A DNA stretch of 64,000 nucleotides from CAIYYO01 sp049299895 (GTDB taxonomy: Archaea; Altiarchaeota; Altiarchaeia; IMC4; QMZM01): contig JBAQYF010000020.1 of assembly GCA_049299895.1 (NCBI GenBank), forward strand, positions 5,228 through 69,227, written 5' to 3'. Below are positions 54,995 to 63,629 of this stretch, piece by piece (position 1 is the first letter of the stretch; the number at the start of each line of letters is the position of its first letter). The translations under genes and the position numbers were made by a program. Below the pieces are notes generated by a model. It was not told the origin of the DNA. It saw nothing but the letters and a program-made list of their open reading frames with translations, and made no database searches.

Positions 54995-55747
54995 ATGAAA
55001 AACATAAACAGGCTTATCATACTATCAGTGCTCCTGCTGGCAACGTACACTGCTGCTTACGCGGAATACCCGAAGCTCTCAGGATACGTGAACGACTATG
55101 CAGGGATACTGTCACCCGCGGAAGAGGCATCTCTCAGCGATATGATCGGCGCATTGGAAAAGAACTCCTCGATAGAGATAGCGATAATCACGGTGACCGG
55201 CACCGGGGGAGAAGACAGGGTATTATACGCCGGCAGGATAGGCGAGAAAAACGGCGTCGGCAAGGCGGACACGGATAACGGAGTAGTCATATTATGGTCG
55301 ATGAGCGATGAAAAAGGAGGCGCCATCGCCACTGGAAGAGGCATCGAGTCCGTTCTCAACGACGCCAAGGTAGCGAGGATCGGAAGAGCGAGCCGGGATC
55401 TGTTCGATTCAGGCCGTTATTTTGAAGGATTCAGGACTATATTATTAGAGATAGAAAAAGAGACATCAGGCGAATATTCAGGCACGTCTGCGCCGGATGG
55501 AACAGACGGGCAGCTTATCGGCTTGCTGCTCATAGCAGGCCTTATAGTAGGAATAAGCTTCATAATCATTCTGATCGGGAGGCCCGCGGGGAGACAGAGG
55601 TCCAAGGAACACTGGTTGGCGACAAGCTACCTTGGAACACGCAACTGGAATACCTGGCATCCCACGGGGGGAGGCTCAGGATCGATGGGCGGCGGCTTCG
55701 GAGGATTCGGCGGAGGCTCGTTCGGCGGGGGAGGGGGAAAATTCTAA
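54995..55747 (+). CDS. TPM-domain membrane protein (YgcG-like)
   Basis: 250 residues from ATG 54995. A signal peptide (LIILSVLLLATYTAAYA) leads the TPM phosphatase-like domain (LSGYVNDYAGILSPAEEASL, then SIEIAIITVTGTGG and YFEGFRTILLEIE), a transmembrane helix (about 167-188) and a Gly-rich tail ending GGGGGKF, typical of bacterial and archaeal YgcG/TPM proteins. Next come a zinc-ribbon gene (1-bp gap) and lemA, a known neighbourhood for TPM proteins. Enzymatic activity in this protein is not established. Confidence 0.92.
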   Translation: MKNINRLIILSVLLLATYTAAYAEYPKLSGYVNDYAGILSPAEEASLSDMIGALEKNSSIEIAIITVTGTGGEDRVLYAGRIGEKNGVGKADTDNGVVILWSMSDEKGGAIATGRGIESVLNDAKVARIGRASRDLFDSGRYFEGFRTILLEIEKETSGEYSGTSAPDGTDGQLIGLLLIAGLIVGISFIIILIGRPAGRQRSKEHWLATSYLGTRNWNTWHPTGGGSGSMGGGFGGFGGGSFGGGGGKF

Positions 55748-55748
55748 G

Positions 55749-55928
55749 ATGGAAGAAAAGATAATAAAATGCCCGAAATGCGATGTAGACATGCAGAAAC
55801 TAACCAACGGAAAATACGTCATAGACAGGTGCCCAAAATGCGAAGGCGTATTCCTTGACAAAGGAGAGATGCACAACATAAGCAAACAGGGCTTCTTATC
55901 GTATGTTCGTAATTATTTCAGGAGGTAA
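55749..55928 (+). CDS. Small zinc-ribbon protein (TFIIB-like zinc finger, PF13453 type)
   Basis: 59 residues. CPKCDVDMQKL and CPKCEGVFLDKGEM give the CxxC...CxxC pairs of zf-TFIIB-like small proteins. Its basic end (YVRNYFRR) may contact membranes or nucleic acid. It is tightly packed between the TPM and lemA genes, 1 bp from the former and 4 bp from the latter, so all three are co-translated. Confidence 0.88.
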   Translation: MEEKIIKCPKCDVDMQKLTNGKYVIDRCPKCEGVFLDKGEMHNISKQGFLSYVRNYFRR

Positions 55929-55932
55929 AAAA

Positions 55933-56541
55933 ATGAATAAAAACATAACCGTTCTGCTGGGAGTCCTGGCGGTAATACTGATAATTGTAATAGGAGCGGG
56001 CCTAGCAGGGGTGGGGATATACAATTCCCTTGTAGGAAAAGACGTGGATGCCGAGAACAAATGGGCCAAGGTGCAGTCGGCTTATCAGAGAAGAGCAGAC
56101 CTCATACCCAACCTTGTTGAAACAGTCAGAGGCGCAAGAGATTTCGAAGCTTCAACGCAGACGAAGATAGCGGAGCTCAGAAGCCAGGCGGGAAGCGCGC
56201 AGCAACAGGTGACGAACGCAAAGAGCGCGGGCGATCTACAGAGCGCGAACGCAGAGATGTCGTCTGTCCTTTCAAGGCTCCTTGTCATAGTGGAAGCGTA
56301 TCCAGACCTAAAAGCGAACCAGAATTTCCTGTCATTGCAGGACGAACTCGCAGGAACAGAGAACAGGATAAAATTTGAAAGAGACAACTACAACGACGCC
56401 GTGCAGTCGTACAAGACCTCGGTCAGATCCTTCCCCGGAAGCATCGTTGCGGGAATGACGGGCTTTTCCGCCGATAAATGGGACATGTTCTCAGCGGAGG
56501 AGGGCGCAGAAAAACCGCCGGCAGTAGACTTCAAAAATTAA
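55933..56541 (+). CDS. LemA family protein (copy 2)
   Basis: 202 residues from ATG 55933, with GGAGGT 6 bases upstream overlapping the end of the previous gene. One transmembrane helix (about 5-28) precedes the LemA core: NKWAKVQSAYQRRADLIPNL, IVEAYPDLKANQNFLSLQ and NDAVQSYKTSVRSFPGSI. It is more canonical than copy 1, with the C-terminus PPAVDFKN typical of LemA. It follows the TPM and zinc-ribbon genes, and a LemA-like gene follows 5 bp later. Confidence 0.95.
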   Translation: MNKNITVLLGVLAVILIIVIGAGLAGVGIYNSLVGKDVDAENKWAKVQSAYQRRADLIPNLVETVRGARDFEASTQTKIAELRSQAGSAQQQVTNAKSAGDLQSANAEMSSVLSRLLVIVEAYPDLKANQNFLSLQDELAGTENRIKFERDNYNDAVQSYKTSVRSFPGSIVAGMTGFSADKWDMFSAEEGAEKPPAVDFKN

Positions 56542-56546
56542 AAAAA

Positions 56547-57053
56547 GTGGACGCAGGATTTATTTTAGGGATCGGGCTCGCAGCACTCGTCACAGTATCG
56601 GTCGCATACAGAACTTACGTGGGAGGACATACGGGAGCGGACAACTTGGAGACGGGAAGACCACAAAACTCCGGGAAAAAAGACCAAAAGGAGAGCCCGG
56701 AGGCCCAGGATAAAGAGATAAAACAAACGGACCCAAGAGACGTGTATCACTCCAAAGCATGCCTCCTTTTAAAGCTCCTGGAAAAGGTCAAAAAGACGGA
56801 GGGTGTTAGAGAGGTCTCCCTTGCAGAGATAAACAGTCTTTCCAGCCAGATAGAAGAAATAAAAAAAGGTCTCGAAGGAGCAGGAACAAAATACGACCTA
56901 AGAGAGTCCGAGGTCAGGATGGCATACGCTTCCTCGAGGATCGAGTGGCTGATAAAGTCTTATCCCAGGCTGAGGAACGACGCCGATACTTCCGCAGTTA
57001 TAGAAGAGATACGCAGGATAAATCGCAGGATAAACAATCTGGAAGAGGTTTAA
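56547..57053 (+). CDS. LemA-like short membrane protein
   Basis: 168 residues from GTG 56547 (an earlier ATG at 56478 overlaps lemA and is less likely). One transmembrane helix (about 3-20) and a charged, Lys/Glu/Pro-rich spacer are followed by a helical domain whose end, SSRIEWLIKSYPRLRNDADT and IRRINRRINNL, mirrors LemA's VEAYPDLKANQNF and later helix. It lacks the first LemA helices. It may be a derived or truncated LemA partner. It lies 3 bp before ribB, joining the envelope cluster to the riboflavin genes. Confidence 0.7.
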   Translation: MDAGFILGIGLAALVTVSVAYRTYVGGHTGADNLETGRPQNSGKKDQKESPEAQDKEIKQTDPRDVYHSKACLLLKLLEKVKKTEGVREVSLAEINSLSSQIEEIKKGLEGAGTKYDLRESEVRMAYASSRIEWLIKSYPRLRNDADTSAVIEEIRRINRRINNLEEV

Positions 57054-57056
57054 TCA

Positions 57057-57746
57057 ATGGAAGAACTGGAAAACGGCTTAAGACAACTGAAAAAGGGGAA
57101 ATTCATATTACTCCACGATTCGGAGAACAGAGAAGATGAAACGGACATGGTGGTATTGTCCGAACACGTCGGACCGGAGCATATCGCAAGGATGAGAACG
57201 GACGCCGGAGGCCTCATATGCGCGGCGGTAGGAAATGCAGTAGCTGGAAGGATCGATCTGCCGTTCATGGCAGACGTCCTCATGCAGGCGGAAAAAAAGT
57301 ACCCGCTCCTGAAAATGATGAGAGGAGAAGACATCAAATACGACAAAAAATCCGCGTTCTCTCTCACAGTGAATCACAGAAAGACCTTCACGGGCATAAG
57401 CGACGTAGACCGCGCGCTCACGATAAGCGAATTGGGGCACTTCTGCAGGGACCTTGACGGGATAAAAGACCCCGAGGCGGTTTTCGGATCAAAATTCCGT
57501 TCCCCGGGACACATCCCGCTCCTGATATCATCCGGCCTGAAAAACAGGCAGGGACACACGGAATTAACGTGCGCTATCGCGGAGATGGGGGACCTTACGC
57601 CCTCGGTCGTCGTATGCGAGATGATGGACGAAAAGACGCACAAGTCCCTCACGCTGAAAGACGCGCGGACCTATGCGAAAAAGAACGGCCTGGAAATCCT
57701 CGAAGGAAAGCAGATCATAGAGGAATACAAAAAATGGCGCGGATAG
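57057..57746 (+). CDS. ribB: 3,4-Dihydroxy-2-butanone 4-phosphate synthase
   Basis: 229 residues. The motif is ENREDETDMV, where the acidic residues that bind metal are conserved, and later HTELTCAIAEMGDLTPSVVVCEMM has the catalytic His and Glu. Archaeal RibB lacks the GTP cyclohydrolase II domain found fused in bacteria; the same is true here. It converts ribulose-5-phosphate into the four-carbon unit for lumazine. Its end overlaps ribC by 13 bases. Confidence 0.95.
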   Translation: MEELENGLRQLKKGKFILLHDSENREDETDMVVLSEHVGPEHIARMRTDAGGLICAAVGNAVAGRIDLPFMADVLMQAEKKYPLLKMMRGEDIKYDKKSAFSLTVNHRKTFTGISDVDRALTISELGHFCRDLDGIKDPEAVFGSKFRSPGHIPLLISSGLKNRQGHTELTCAIAEMGDLTPSVVVCEMMDEKTHKSLTLKDARTYAKKNGLEILEGKQIIEEYKKWRG

Positions 57747-58207
57747 GAATCGCGGATACCACGTTCGCAAGATACGACATGGCCAGGGAGGCCATCGACC
57801 AGATAAAAAAAGAGGCCGGTGGAGTAACAATCGTTAGGAGGACCGTTCCAGGCGTAAAGGATCTCCCCGTCGCATGCAAGAAACTCATCGAAGAAGAGGA
57901 ATGCGATATCGTTATTGCCCTCGGCATGCCCGGGAAAGAAGAGAAGGACAGGGTATGCGCGCACGAAGCATCGACCGGCATAATACACGCGCAGCTTCTG
58001 ACGAACAAGCACATACTGGAAGTGTTCGTCCACGAAGACGAAAGCGCGACGGACAAAGAGCTGATGAACATCGCAATAAACAGGTCGCGCGAGCACGCAA
58101 AGAACGCGGTGCGCATGATCTTCCACCCGGACGACATGACCAAACGCGCAGGAACGGGCAGGCGCCAGGGCAAAGAGGACGCAGGACCCCTGACGGATTC
58201 GCATTAA
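57734..58207 (+). CDS. ribC: Riboflavin synthase, archaeal type
   Basis: 157 residues. GIADTTFARYDMA at the N-terminus, VPGVKDLPVACKKL, and ALGMPGKEEKDRVCAHEAS match archaeal riboflavin synthase, which is related to lumazine synthase rather than to bacterial RibE. The resemblance to ribH (VVLGAVIEGST versus ALGMPG) is visible by eye. It dismutates two lumazines to riboflavin. It overlaps ribB by 13 bases and lies 38 bp before ribH. Confidence 0.93.
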   Translation: MARIGIADTTFARYDMAREAIDQIKKEAGGVTIVRRTVPGVKDLPVACKKLIEEEECDIVIALGMPGKEEKDRVCAHEASTGIIHAQLLTNKHILEVFVHEDESATDKELMNIAINRSREHAKNAVRMIFHPDDMTKRAGTGRRQGKEDAGPLTDSH

Positions 58208-58245
58208 ACGAAAAAACCATAAAACTAAAAAAAAACAAAACAAAA

Positions 58246-58794
58246 ATGGAAAAAATCTCACTTGGTATAGTGGCGGCGGAATTCAATTACGACATTACGT
58301 TCGCCATGGTGGAACTGGCAAAGGAGCACGCGAGGTTTCTGGACGTCGATATTGTAGCGGTGGTACGGGTGCCGGGAGTCTTCGACATGCCTCTCGCAGT
58401 AAAGAAACTATTGCAGAGAGACGACATAGACGGCCTTGTGGTCCTGGGAGCAGTCATCGAAGGGAGCACGGAACACGACGAGATAGTCGCCCAGCATGCT
58501 GCAAGAAAGGTCGCGGACCTCGCCCTGGACTATGAGAAACCCATCGGCCTCGGGATAACCGGACCCGGGATGAGCCGCATGGAAGCGCACCAGCGGGTAG
58601 GCTACGCCAAAAGAGCGGTCGAAGCCGCGGTAAAGATGATCAAAACGATCAGGGAGATACAGGCCGCATCCGGGAGCTATCCGCAGGAGAACGCAGCGCC
58701 GCAAGGCACATATCAGACCGGCGGGAACACGCAGGCAGATTCTTCCGGCTCAGACCCCCTCGACGGCCTGTTCAAGGAATTCGGCGGCGTATAA
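58246..58794 (+). CDS. ribH: 6,7-Dimethyl-8-ribityllumazine synthase
   Basis: 182 residues. AAEFNYDITFAMVELA (substrate Phe/Tyr site), VPGVFDMPLAVKKL, GAVIEGSTEHDEIV, and the catalytic His region HQRVGYAKRA define lumazine synthase. A hydrophilic tail of about 45 residues (from QAASGSYPQ) extends beyond the usual 130-150-residue core. The next gene begins 2 bases after its stop. Confidence 0.95.
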   Translation: MEKISLGIVAAEFNYDITFAMVELAKEHARFLDVDIVAVVRVPGVFDMPLAVKKLLQRDDIDGLVVLGAVIEGSTEHDEIVAQHAARKVADLALDYEKPIGLGITGPGMSRMEAHQRVGYAKRAVEAAVKMIKTIREIQAASGSYPQENAAPQGTYQTGGNTQADSSGSDPLDGLFKEFGGV

Positions 58795-58796
58795 GA

Positions 58797-59267
58797 ATGG
58801 ATGACGCAGACTATATGGGGAAGGCCATCGAGAAGGCAAAGAAAGGGGTCAAAGACGGCCAGTCCCCGTTCGGCGCGTGCATCGTGAAAAAAGGCAGGAT
58901 AATTGCCGTCGAGCACAACAGGGTGTTTGAGTTGGGCGATCCCACGGCCCATGCAGAGATCGTCGCGATAAAGGCCGCGGCAAAGAAATTGAAGTCCATC
59001 GACCTCTCGGGATGCACGATCTATTCCACGTGCGAGCCCTGCCCGATGTGCTTTTCCGCGTGCCACTGGGCCCGGATATCGAAGATAATCTACGGGACGA
59101 GGATAGAGGATGCAAGAAAGATAGGTTTCCATGAGTTCCCTATCCATGATACTACGCTGAAAGACATCGGCAAAAGCAACATAAAGATAACCGGTGATTA
59201 CATGCGCGACGAGAGCATGGAACTATTCGGCATGTGGAGCAAGAGAAAGAACAAAAAGAAATACTGA
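58797..59267 (+). CDS. CMP/dCMP/guanine deaminase-family protein in the riboflavin operon
   Basis: 156 residues. Zinc motifs HAE (TAHAEIVAI) and PCPMC (STCEPCPMCFSACHW) are intact, and the sequence IYGTRIEDARKIGF resembles guanine deaminase/TadA-type proteins. It is coupled to ribH by a 2-base gap, so a role in riboflavin synthesis is possible: deamination of the reduced 2,5-diamino pyrimidine intermediate is not assigned to a well-known gene in archaea. A housekeeping guanine or cytidine deaminase is the alternative. Confidence 0.85.
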   Translation: MDDADYMGKAIEKAKKGVKDGQSPFGACIVKKGRIIAVEHNRVFELGDPTAHAEIVAIKAAAKKLKSIDLSGCTIYSTCEPCPMCFSACHWARISKIIYGTRIEDARKIGFHEFPIHDTTLKDIGKSNIKITGDYMRDESMELFGMWSKRKNKKKY

Positions 59268-59270
59268 TTT

Positions 59271-60116
59271 TTAGGGAGCCTCGAACTCGTAGTATCTGTC
59301 CTGCGGCGGATCGATGTATTTTGCGAGCGAGGTCTGCCTCATAGGGATTCGTTTCTCCTGGAGGCATATCCCCTGGTAGGCGCACCATTTGCACAGGCGC
59401 GTCTTATTCGCAGGGAAAAAGTCGTCAACAGTCGCTTTCTCTATTCCGCTTATCGCAGATACGAACCCGGTCTTCAGCGCTTCCAGGTCTGATACGGTCT
59501 TTTTCGAGCGTATCTCCCGGTTATGGCGCAAATAATGCCATACCAACTCGACCTCGGATACGTCCGCGTGCTTCTGCCTTATGCCCAGTTCATACAATGC
59601 GAGCTGCTGGTCGCTCCCGGTCTTCTTTTTTGAAGGAACGCTGCCCCCTGTTTTGTAGTCGTGTATCTCGTATGCCCCCTGCTTCGTGCGGTCGAGGCGG
59701 TCGATGTATCCGATGAACTTGTAGCGGCCGTCTCCAAGGAGATCGACCAAAACCTTGATCTCGGTCCCCAGGACCTCTGTTTGATCGAAAGGGGAATAAT
59801 TATCATAGTAGTCCCTGATGCATTGCGCGCCGGCTGCATGATAGTCCTCGCACGAGCGGTCCTGCGAGTTTACGACGACGCCTGGATGCAGTTTTTCCTG
59901 CCAGTTCCCGTCGTATAGGTCGAGCACTTCCATTAGAGAGAGTATCTTTCCTCCAAGCGCTTCACCGTAGAAAACGTCAAGTGCCTCGTGCACACGGGAG
60001 CCCATGAATGCTTCGATGGTGTCGAATTCCTCGATCTTCACCTTGTCTATGTACTCAAAGCGGTATGCGAGAGGGCATTTTTCGAATCGCTTTATGCGGG
60101 AATATGAGTAGAGCAT
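59271..60116 (-). CDS. RecB-like/Cas4-like PD-(D/E)XK nuclease with C-terminal Cys cluster
   Basis: 281 residues. SYSRIKRFEKCPLAYRF at the start, GSRVHEALD, GYIDRLDR, HDYKTG (the Asp-x-Lys of PD-(D/E)XK) and QQLALYELG match PDDEXK_1 family proteins. The N-terminal Cys14 plus the terminal CKWCAYQGIC give the four cysteines of a Fe-S-containing AddB/Cas4-type nuclease. No cas genes or CRISPR array are in the window, so a DNA-repair role is more likely. It lies head to head with larE and tail to tail with the deaminase. Confidence 0.85.
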   Translation of the reverse strand: MLYSYSRIKRFEKCPLAYRFEYIDKVKIEEFDTIEAFMGSRVHEALDVFYGEALGGKILSLMEVLDLYDGNWQEKLHPGVVVNSQDRSCEDYHAAGAQCIRDYYDNYSPFDQTEVLGTEIKVLVDLLGDGRYKFIGYIDRLDRTKQGAYEIHDYKTGGSVPSKKKTGSDQQLALYELGIRQKHADVSEVELVWHYLRHNREIRSKKTVSDLEALKTGFVSAISGIEKATVDDFFPANKTRLCKWCAYQGICLQEKRIPMRQTSLAKYIDPPQDRYYEFEAP

Positions 60117-60151
60117 CTTTTGTCAACGAACTATTTTGATTGGGTGATTAT

Positions 60152-60997
60152 ATGATGCTGCCAGCACTTAAATTCCCAGTCCAAATAGATAACATGCAAG
60201 ATGCCATCGAAAGCAACATACAGCGCCTGCATAGTTTCTTCGGAAAACTCGGGAGCGCGCTGATAGCATATTCCGGGGGGGTCGATTCAGGCCTGCTTGC
60301 GAAGACCGCCTATGATGCACTGGGGGAAAAAGCGCTCGCGGTCACAGTAGATTCGCCGACCGTCGATGCGTCCGAACTTGCGGCCGCAAAAGAGCTCGCA
60401 AAGGAGATAGGGATCCGCCACATTATATTGCGGCACGACGAACTGAAGAATCCCTGCTTTGCAAGGAACGATCCTGACAGGTGCTATCACTGCAAAAAAG
60501 AGCTTCTCTCGGTCCTGAAAAAGGCCGCGTCAGACGAGGGGATCGATGCTGTTATCGAGGGAACCAACGCAGAAGAGATACTGGGGCACCGGCCGGGCTA
60601 TAAGGCAATAAAGGAAGCGGGCGTATACAGCCCGCTGGCAGAGCTTGGATTCCGGAAAAAGGAGATACGCGAAATGGCCGGATACCTCATGCTCCCGAAT
60701 GCGCAAAAGCCGTCGATGGCGTGCCTGTCGTCGAGGATACCGTACGGCACCAGGATAACAAAAGAGTTGCTGGACCGGGTGTCCAAAGCTGAAGCTGCCG
60801 TCCGTTCAGAGGCTCCGGGAGTAAAACAGCTCAGGGTCAGGTCATTGGGCGAACTGGCAGTAATAGAAGTCTTGCCGGGGGATTTCCAGATGATCGCAGA
60901 GAAGGGCCGCGCGTTATCGGATGAATTAAAAGCGCTGGGTTACAAGCGCGTCGTCCTGGATCTCGAAGGCTATTTAACAGGCAGCATGAGCCGCTGA
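60152..60997 (+). CDS. larE: LarE-type ATP-dependent sulfur transferase
   Basis: About 282 residues from ATG 60152 (the next ATG is 60155; GGGTGA at 60143 is the ribosome site). SGGVDSGLLAK is the PP-loop, RCYHCK carries an extra Cys pair, and the active Cys lies in SMACLSSRIPYG. LarE makes the dithiolated pyridinium of the nickel-pincer cofactor of lactate racemase by sacrificing cysteine sulfur or using a Fe-S cluster; the extra cysteines suggest the latter. larA, larB and larC are not in the window, so a related sulfur-transfer role cannot be excluded. Confidence 0.88.
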   Translation: MMLPALKFPVQIDNMQDAIESNIQRLHSFFGKLGSALIAYSGGVDSGLLAKTAYDALGEKALAVTVDSPTVDASELAAAKELAKEIGIRHIILRHDELKNPCFARNDPDRCYHCKKELLSVLKKAASDEGIDAVIEGTNAEEILGHRPGYKAIKEAGVYSPLAELGFRKKEIREMAGYLMLPNAQKPSMACLSSRIPYGTRITKELLDRVSKAEAAVRSEAPGVKQLRVRSLGELAVIEVLPGDFQMIAEKGRALSDELKALGYKRVVLDLEGYLTGSMSR

Positions 60998-61052
60998 ACT
61001 GCTCTTTTTTTAACGCCCGTATTATGCATATTAGCATATATTTATTACTCCG

Positions 61053-61104
61053 ATATTTATATAAGACTTACTCATTAATAACAATTGTTAATTAACTATT
61101 GTTA
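61053..61104 (+). promoter_or_regulatory. TATA box and double palindromic operator of metY
   Basis: ATATTTATAT (61053-61062) is followed 17 positions later by TAACAATTGTTA (61079-61090), and then by the close variant TAACTATTGTTA (61093-61104). The palindromes would cover the transcription start, a typical repressor position. The same TATA and palindrome with the same spacing precede pdxS. GGAGG at 61115 is the metY ribosome site. Confidence 0.7.
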
Positions 61105-61129
61105 AGTTAAATTCGGAGGAAAACACAAG

Positions 61130-62422
61130 ATGACGCACGAATACAAAACGGAAACAAAGGCATTGCACGCAGGACAAACACCCGACCCTACGACACTTTC
61201 AAGAGGGGTCCCAATATACAGGACAACAAGCTACGTGTTCAAGGACACGACCCACGCCGCTAACCTGTTCGGGCTAAAAGAGCTTGGAAACATTTACACG
61301 AGGCTTGGGAACCCGACGACGGACGTACTCGAACAGAGGCTCGCATCGCTCGAAGGAGGAGTCGCAAGCGTTGCGCTCGCCTCGGGAACGTCTGCCATAT
61401 TCTACAGCATAATAAACCTCGCACGCACGGGAGACGAAATAGTCTCGGCAAACGATTTATACGGAGGAACGTACACGCAGTTTTCGAGCATACTCCCGAA
61501 CCTGGGCATACACACGAAATTCGTGAATCCGACGGACCCGGACAACTATAAAAAAGCGATCAACGACAAGACAAAGGCGATATACAGCGAAGCCATCGGG
61601 AACCCGGCATTGAACGTCCCGGATTACGAAGCCCTTGCAGAGATAGCCCACGATAACGACATACCCTACATAATAGACAGCACGTTCGCAACGCCCGCGC
61701 TGCTGCGCCCGATAGACCACGGGGCAGACATCGTGGTGCACTCGCTCACCAAGTGGATAGGCGGACACGGAACGGCCATAGGAGGGGCGGTCGTAGACAG
61801 CGGAAAATTCGACTGGAAGGCCGCGGACAAGCACCCCCTTCTCACGGAGCCGGACGGCGGATACCACGGCCTGAAGTTCGCATACGACCTCCCGGCGCCG
61901 CTTTTGCCTGCCGCGTATGCGCTGCGTCTCAGGCTCATACCCTTGAGAAACCTTGGGGCGGCTATCAGCCCGGACAACTCATGGATATTCCTGCAGGGCC
62001 TTGAGACATTGCCCCTGAGATTGCAGAGACATTCCGAGAACGCCGCAAAGGTCGCGGAATATCTCGAAGGCCACGAAAAAGTCGCATGGGTCCGCTACCC
62101 GGGACTTGATACGCATCCGACGTACCACAACGCCAAGAAATACCTGAAGAACGGATTCGGAGGCATGGTCGTATTCGGAGTGAAAGGAGGCCGCAGCGCA
62201 GGCGAGAAATTCATAAACAACCTCAAATTATTCTCGCACCTTGCGAACGTCGGAGATGCCAAAAGCCTGGCACTGCACCCGGCAAGCACGTCGCATTCGC
62301 AACTGTCGGACAAAGAACTCCTTGACGGAGGGATAACTCCTGATCTCGTGAGGCTCTCGATAGGCCTGGAGAACGTGGACGACATAATAGAAGACATCGA
62401 TGCAACGTTGAGGAAAATCTAG
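61130..62422 (+). CDS. metY: O-acetylhomoserine (thiol)-lyase
   Basis: 430 residues. The PLP Lys lies in SLTKWIGGHG; TRLGNPTTDVLEQRLASLEGG, YGGTYTQF and HPASTSHSQL are typical of the O-acetylhomoserine sulfhydrylase branch of the cystathionine-gamma-synthase family, as is the roughly 430-residue length. It makes homocysteine from O-acetylhomoserine and sulfide. The adjacent metX supplies its substrate, which fits direct sulfhydrylation. The operator upstream links it to pdxS. Confidence 0.95.
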   Translation: MTHEYKTETKALHAGQTPDPTTLSRGVPIYRTTSYVFKDTTHAANLFGLKELGNIYTRLGNPTTDVLEQRLASLEGGVASVALASGTSAIFYSIINLARTGDEIVSANDLYGGTYTQFSSILPNLGIHTKFVNPTDPDNYKKAINDKTKAIYSEAIGNPALNVPDYEALAEIAHDNDIPYIIDSTFATPALLRPIDHGADIVVHSLTKWIGGHGTAIGGAVVDSGKFDWKAADKHPLLTEPDGGYHGLKFAYDLPAPLLPAAYALRLRLIPLRNLGAAISPDNSWIFLQGLETLPLRLQRHSENAAKVAEYLEGHEKVAWVRYPGLDTHPTYHNAKKYLKNGFGGMVVFGVKGGRSAGEKFINNLKLFSHLANVGDAKSLALHPASTSHSQLSDKELLDGGITPDLVRLSIGLENVDDIIEDIDATLRKI

Positions 62423-62435
62423 GAGGTACCGACCA

Positions 62436-63611
62436 GTGGTCAAACACGAAGCCGCCGCAGGGATCGTTAAAACGAAGCACTATGATTTCGACGAACTTGT
62501 CCTGGACAGCGGGAGAAAGGTCTCCCCTGTCCGGCTGGCCTACGAAACGTACGGCAGGCTGAAGCCGGACAAGAGCAATGCGATACTCGTATGCCATGCG
62601 CTCAGCGGAGACGCCCATGCGGCAGGAAAGCACAGGAAGGACAGCAGGAAGAACGGATGGTACGACATAGCGATCGGCCCGGGGAAGACGTTCGATACGG
62701 ACAAATATTTTGTCATATGCGTAAACGTCCTGGGCGGATGCAAGGGATCAACGGGTCCCTCGTCCATCGACCCATCCACGGGAAAACCTTATGGCCTGAA
62801 TTTCCCACTGGTCTCGATCCGGGACATGGTGCGCGCGCAAAAGAAGCTGATCGATTCCTTTGGGATAAAGAAGCTTTTCTGCGTGACAGGGGGGAGCATG
62901 GGCGGGATGCAGGTATTGGAGTGGGCAATCAATTATCCCGACCAAGTGCACCTGGCAATACCGGTAGCGACGCCGGCCAAGCAGTATCCTGCGGCGATAG
63001 TATACAATTACATCGGGAGGCAGGCTATATTATCGGACCCGAACTTTCGCAGCGGGAACTATTACGGGAGCGGGCGCCTCCCCGGGAAAGGCCTGTCCAT
63101 CGCGAGGCAGATCGGTCACATAACGTACCTGTCCCAGGAGACGCTTGAGAGAAAATTCAACCGCCACAAAAAGGAGAATCCTCCGGCAGGAAAATTCGGC
63201 CCGGACTTTGAAGTCCAGAGCTATTTTTCCTACAAGGGAAAAAGCTTCGTGAAAAGGTTCGACGCGAATACATACCTGTATATTACGAACGCAATAGACC
63301 AGTTCGACCTCACCCAGGGAGGGACAAAGAGGCTGCGCGACGTTTTCAGGGGCGTTTCGGCAAAGTTCCTGCTCGTGTCATTCACATCGGACTGGCTTTA
63401 TCCGCCCGAGCAGGTAGAGGAGCTATATGCGGGCCTTGCTGAAGCAGGAGTCCCGACGGTATACAAAAAGCTGAACCTGCCTTACGGCCACGATGCGTTC
63501 CTGGTTTACAACAATACCCTTGGGAACGCGCTGACAGACTATATCTCCAGGGAGGCGGATGAATATTTCGAAGAGATTAAAACAGGAAGCAAGGCGACAT
63601 ATTCCATATAG
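62436..63611 (+). CDS. metX: Homoserine O-acetyltransferase
   Basis: 391 residues starting at GTG 62436, with GGAGGT 8 bases upstream inside the metY stop region. An alpha/beta-hydrolase fold with CHALSGDAHAAG, nucleophile elbow GGSMGGMQ, the catalytic Asp in FTSDWLYPPEQ and His in GHDAFLVYN. Acetyl versus succinyl specificity cannot be read from the sequence. It forms an operon with metY. A T-rich tract at 63616-63627 probably ends the transcript. Confidence 0.95.
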   Translation: MVKHEAAAGIVKTKHYDFDELVLDSGRKVSPVRLAYETYGRLKPDKSNAILVCHALSGDAHAAGKHRKDSRKNGWYDIAIGPGKTFDTDKYFVICVNVLGGCKGSTGPSSIDPSTGKPYGLNFPLVSIRDMVRAQKKLIDSFGIKKLFCVTGGSMGGMQVLEWAINYPDQVHLAIPVATPAKQYPAAIVYNYIGRQAILSDPNFRSGNYYGSGRLPGKGLSIARQIGHITYLSQETLERKFNRHKKENPPAGKFGPDFEVQSYFSYKGKSFVKRFDANTYLYITNAIDQFDLTQGGTKRLRDVFRGVSAKFLLVSFTSDWLYPPEQVEELYAGLAEAGVPTVYKKLNLPYGHDAFLVYNNTLGNALTDYISREADEYFEEIKTGSKATYSI

Positions 63612-63629
63612 CGCCTTTTATTTTTTCTG

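Noticed and set aside
59271..60116. Cas4 of a CRISPR system
   Set aside because: The protein family overlaps, but no array, cas1 or cas2 is in the window; a RecB-like repair nuclease is the safer call.
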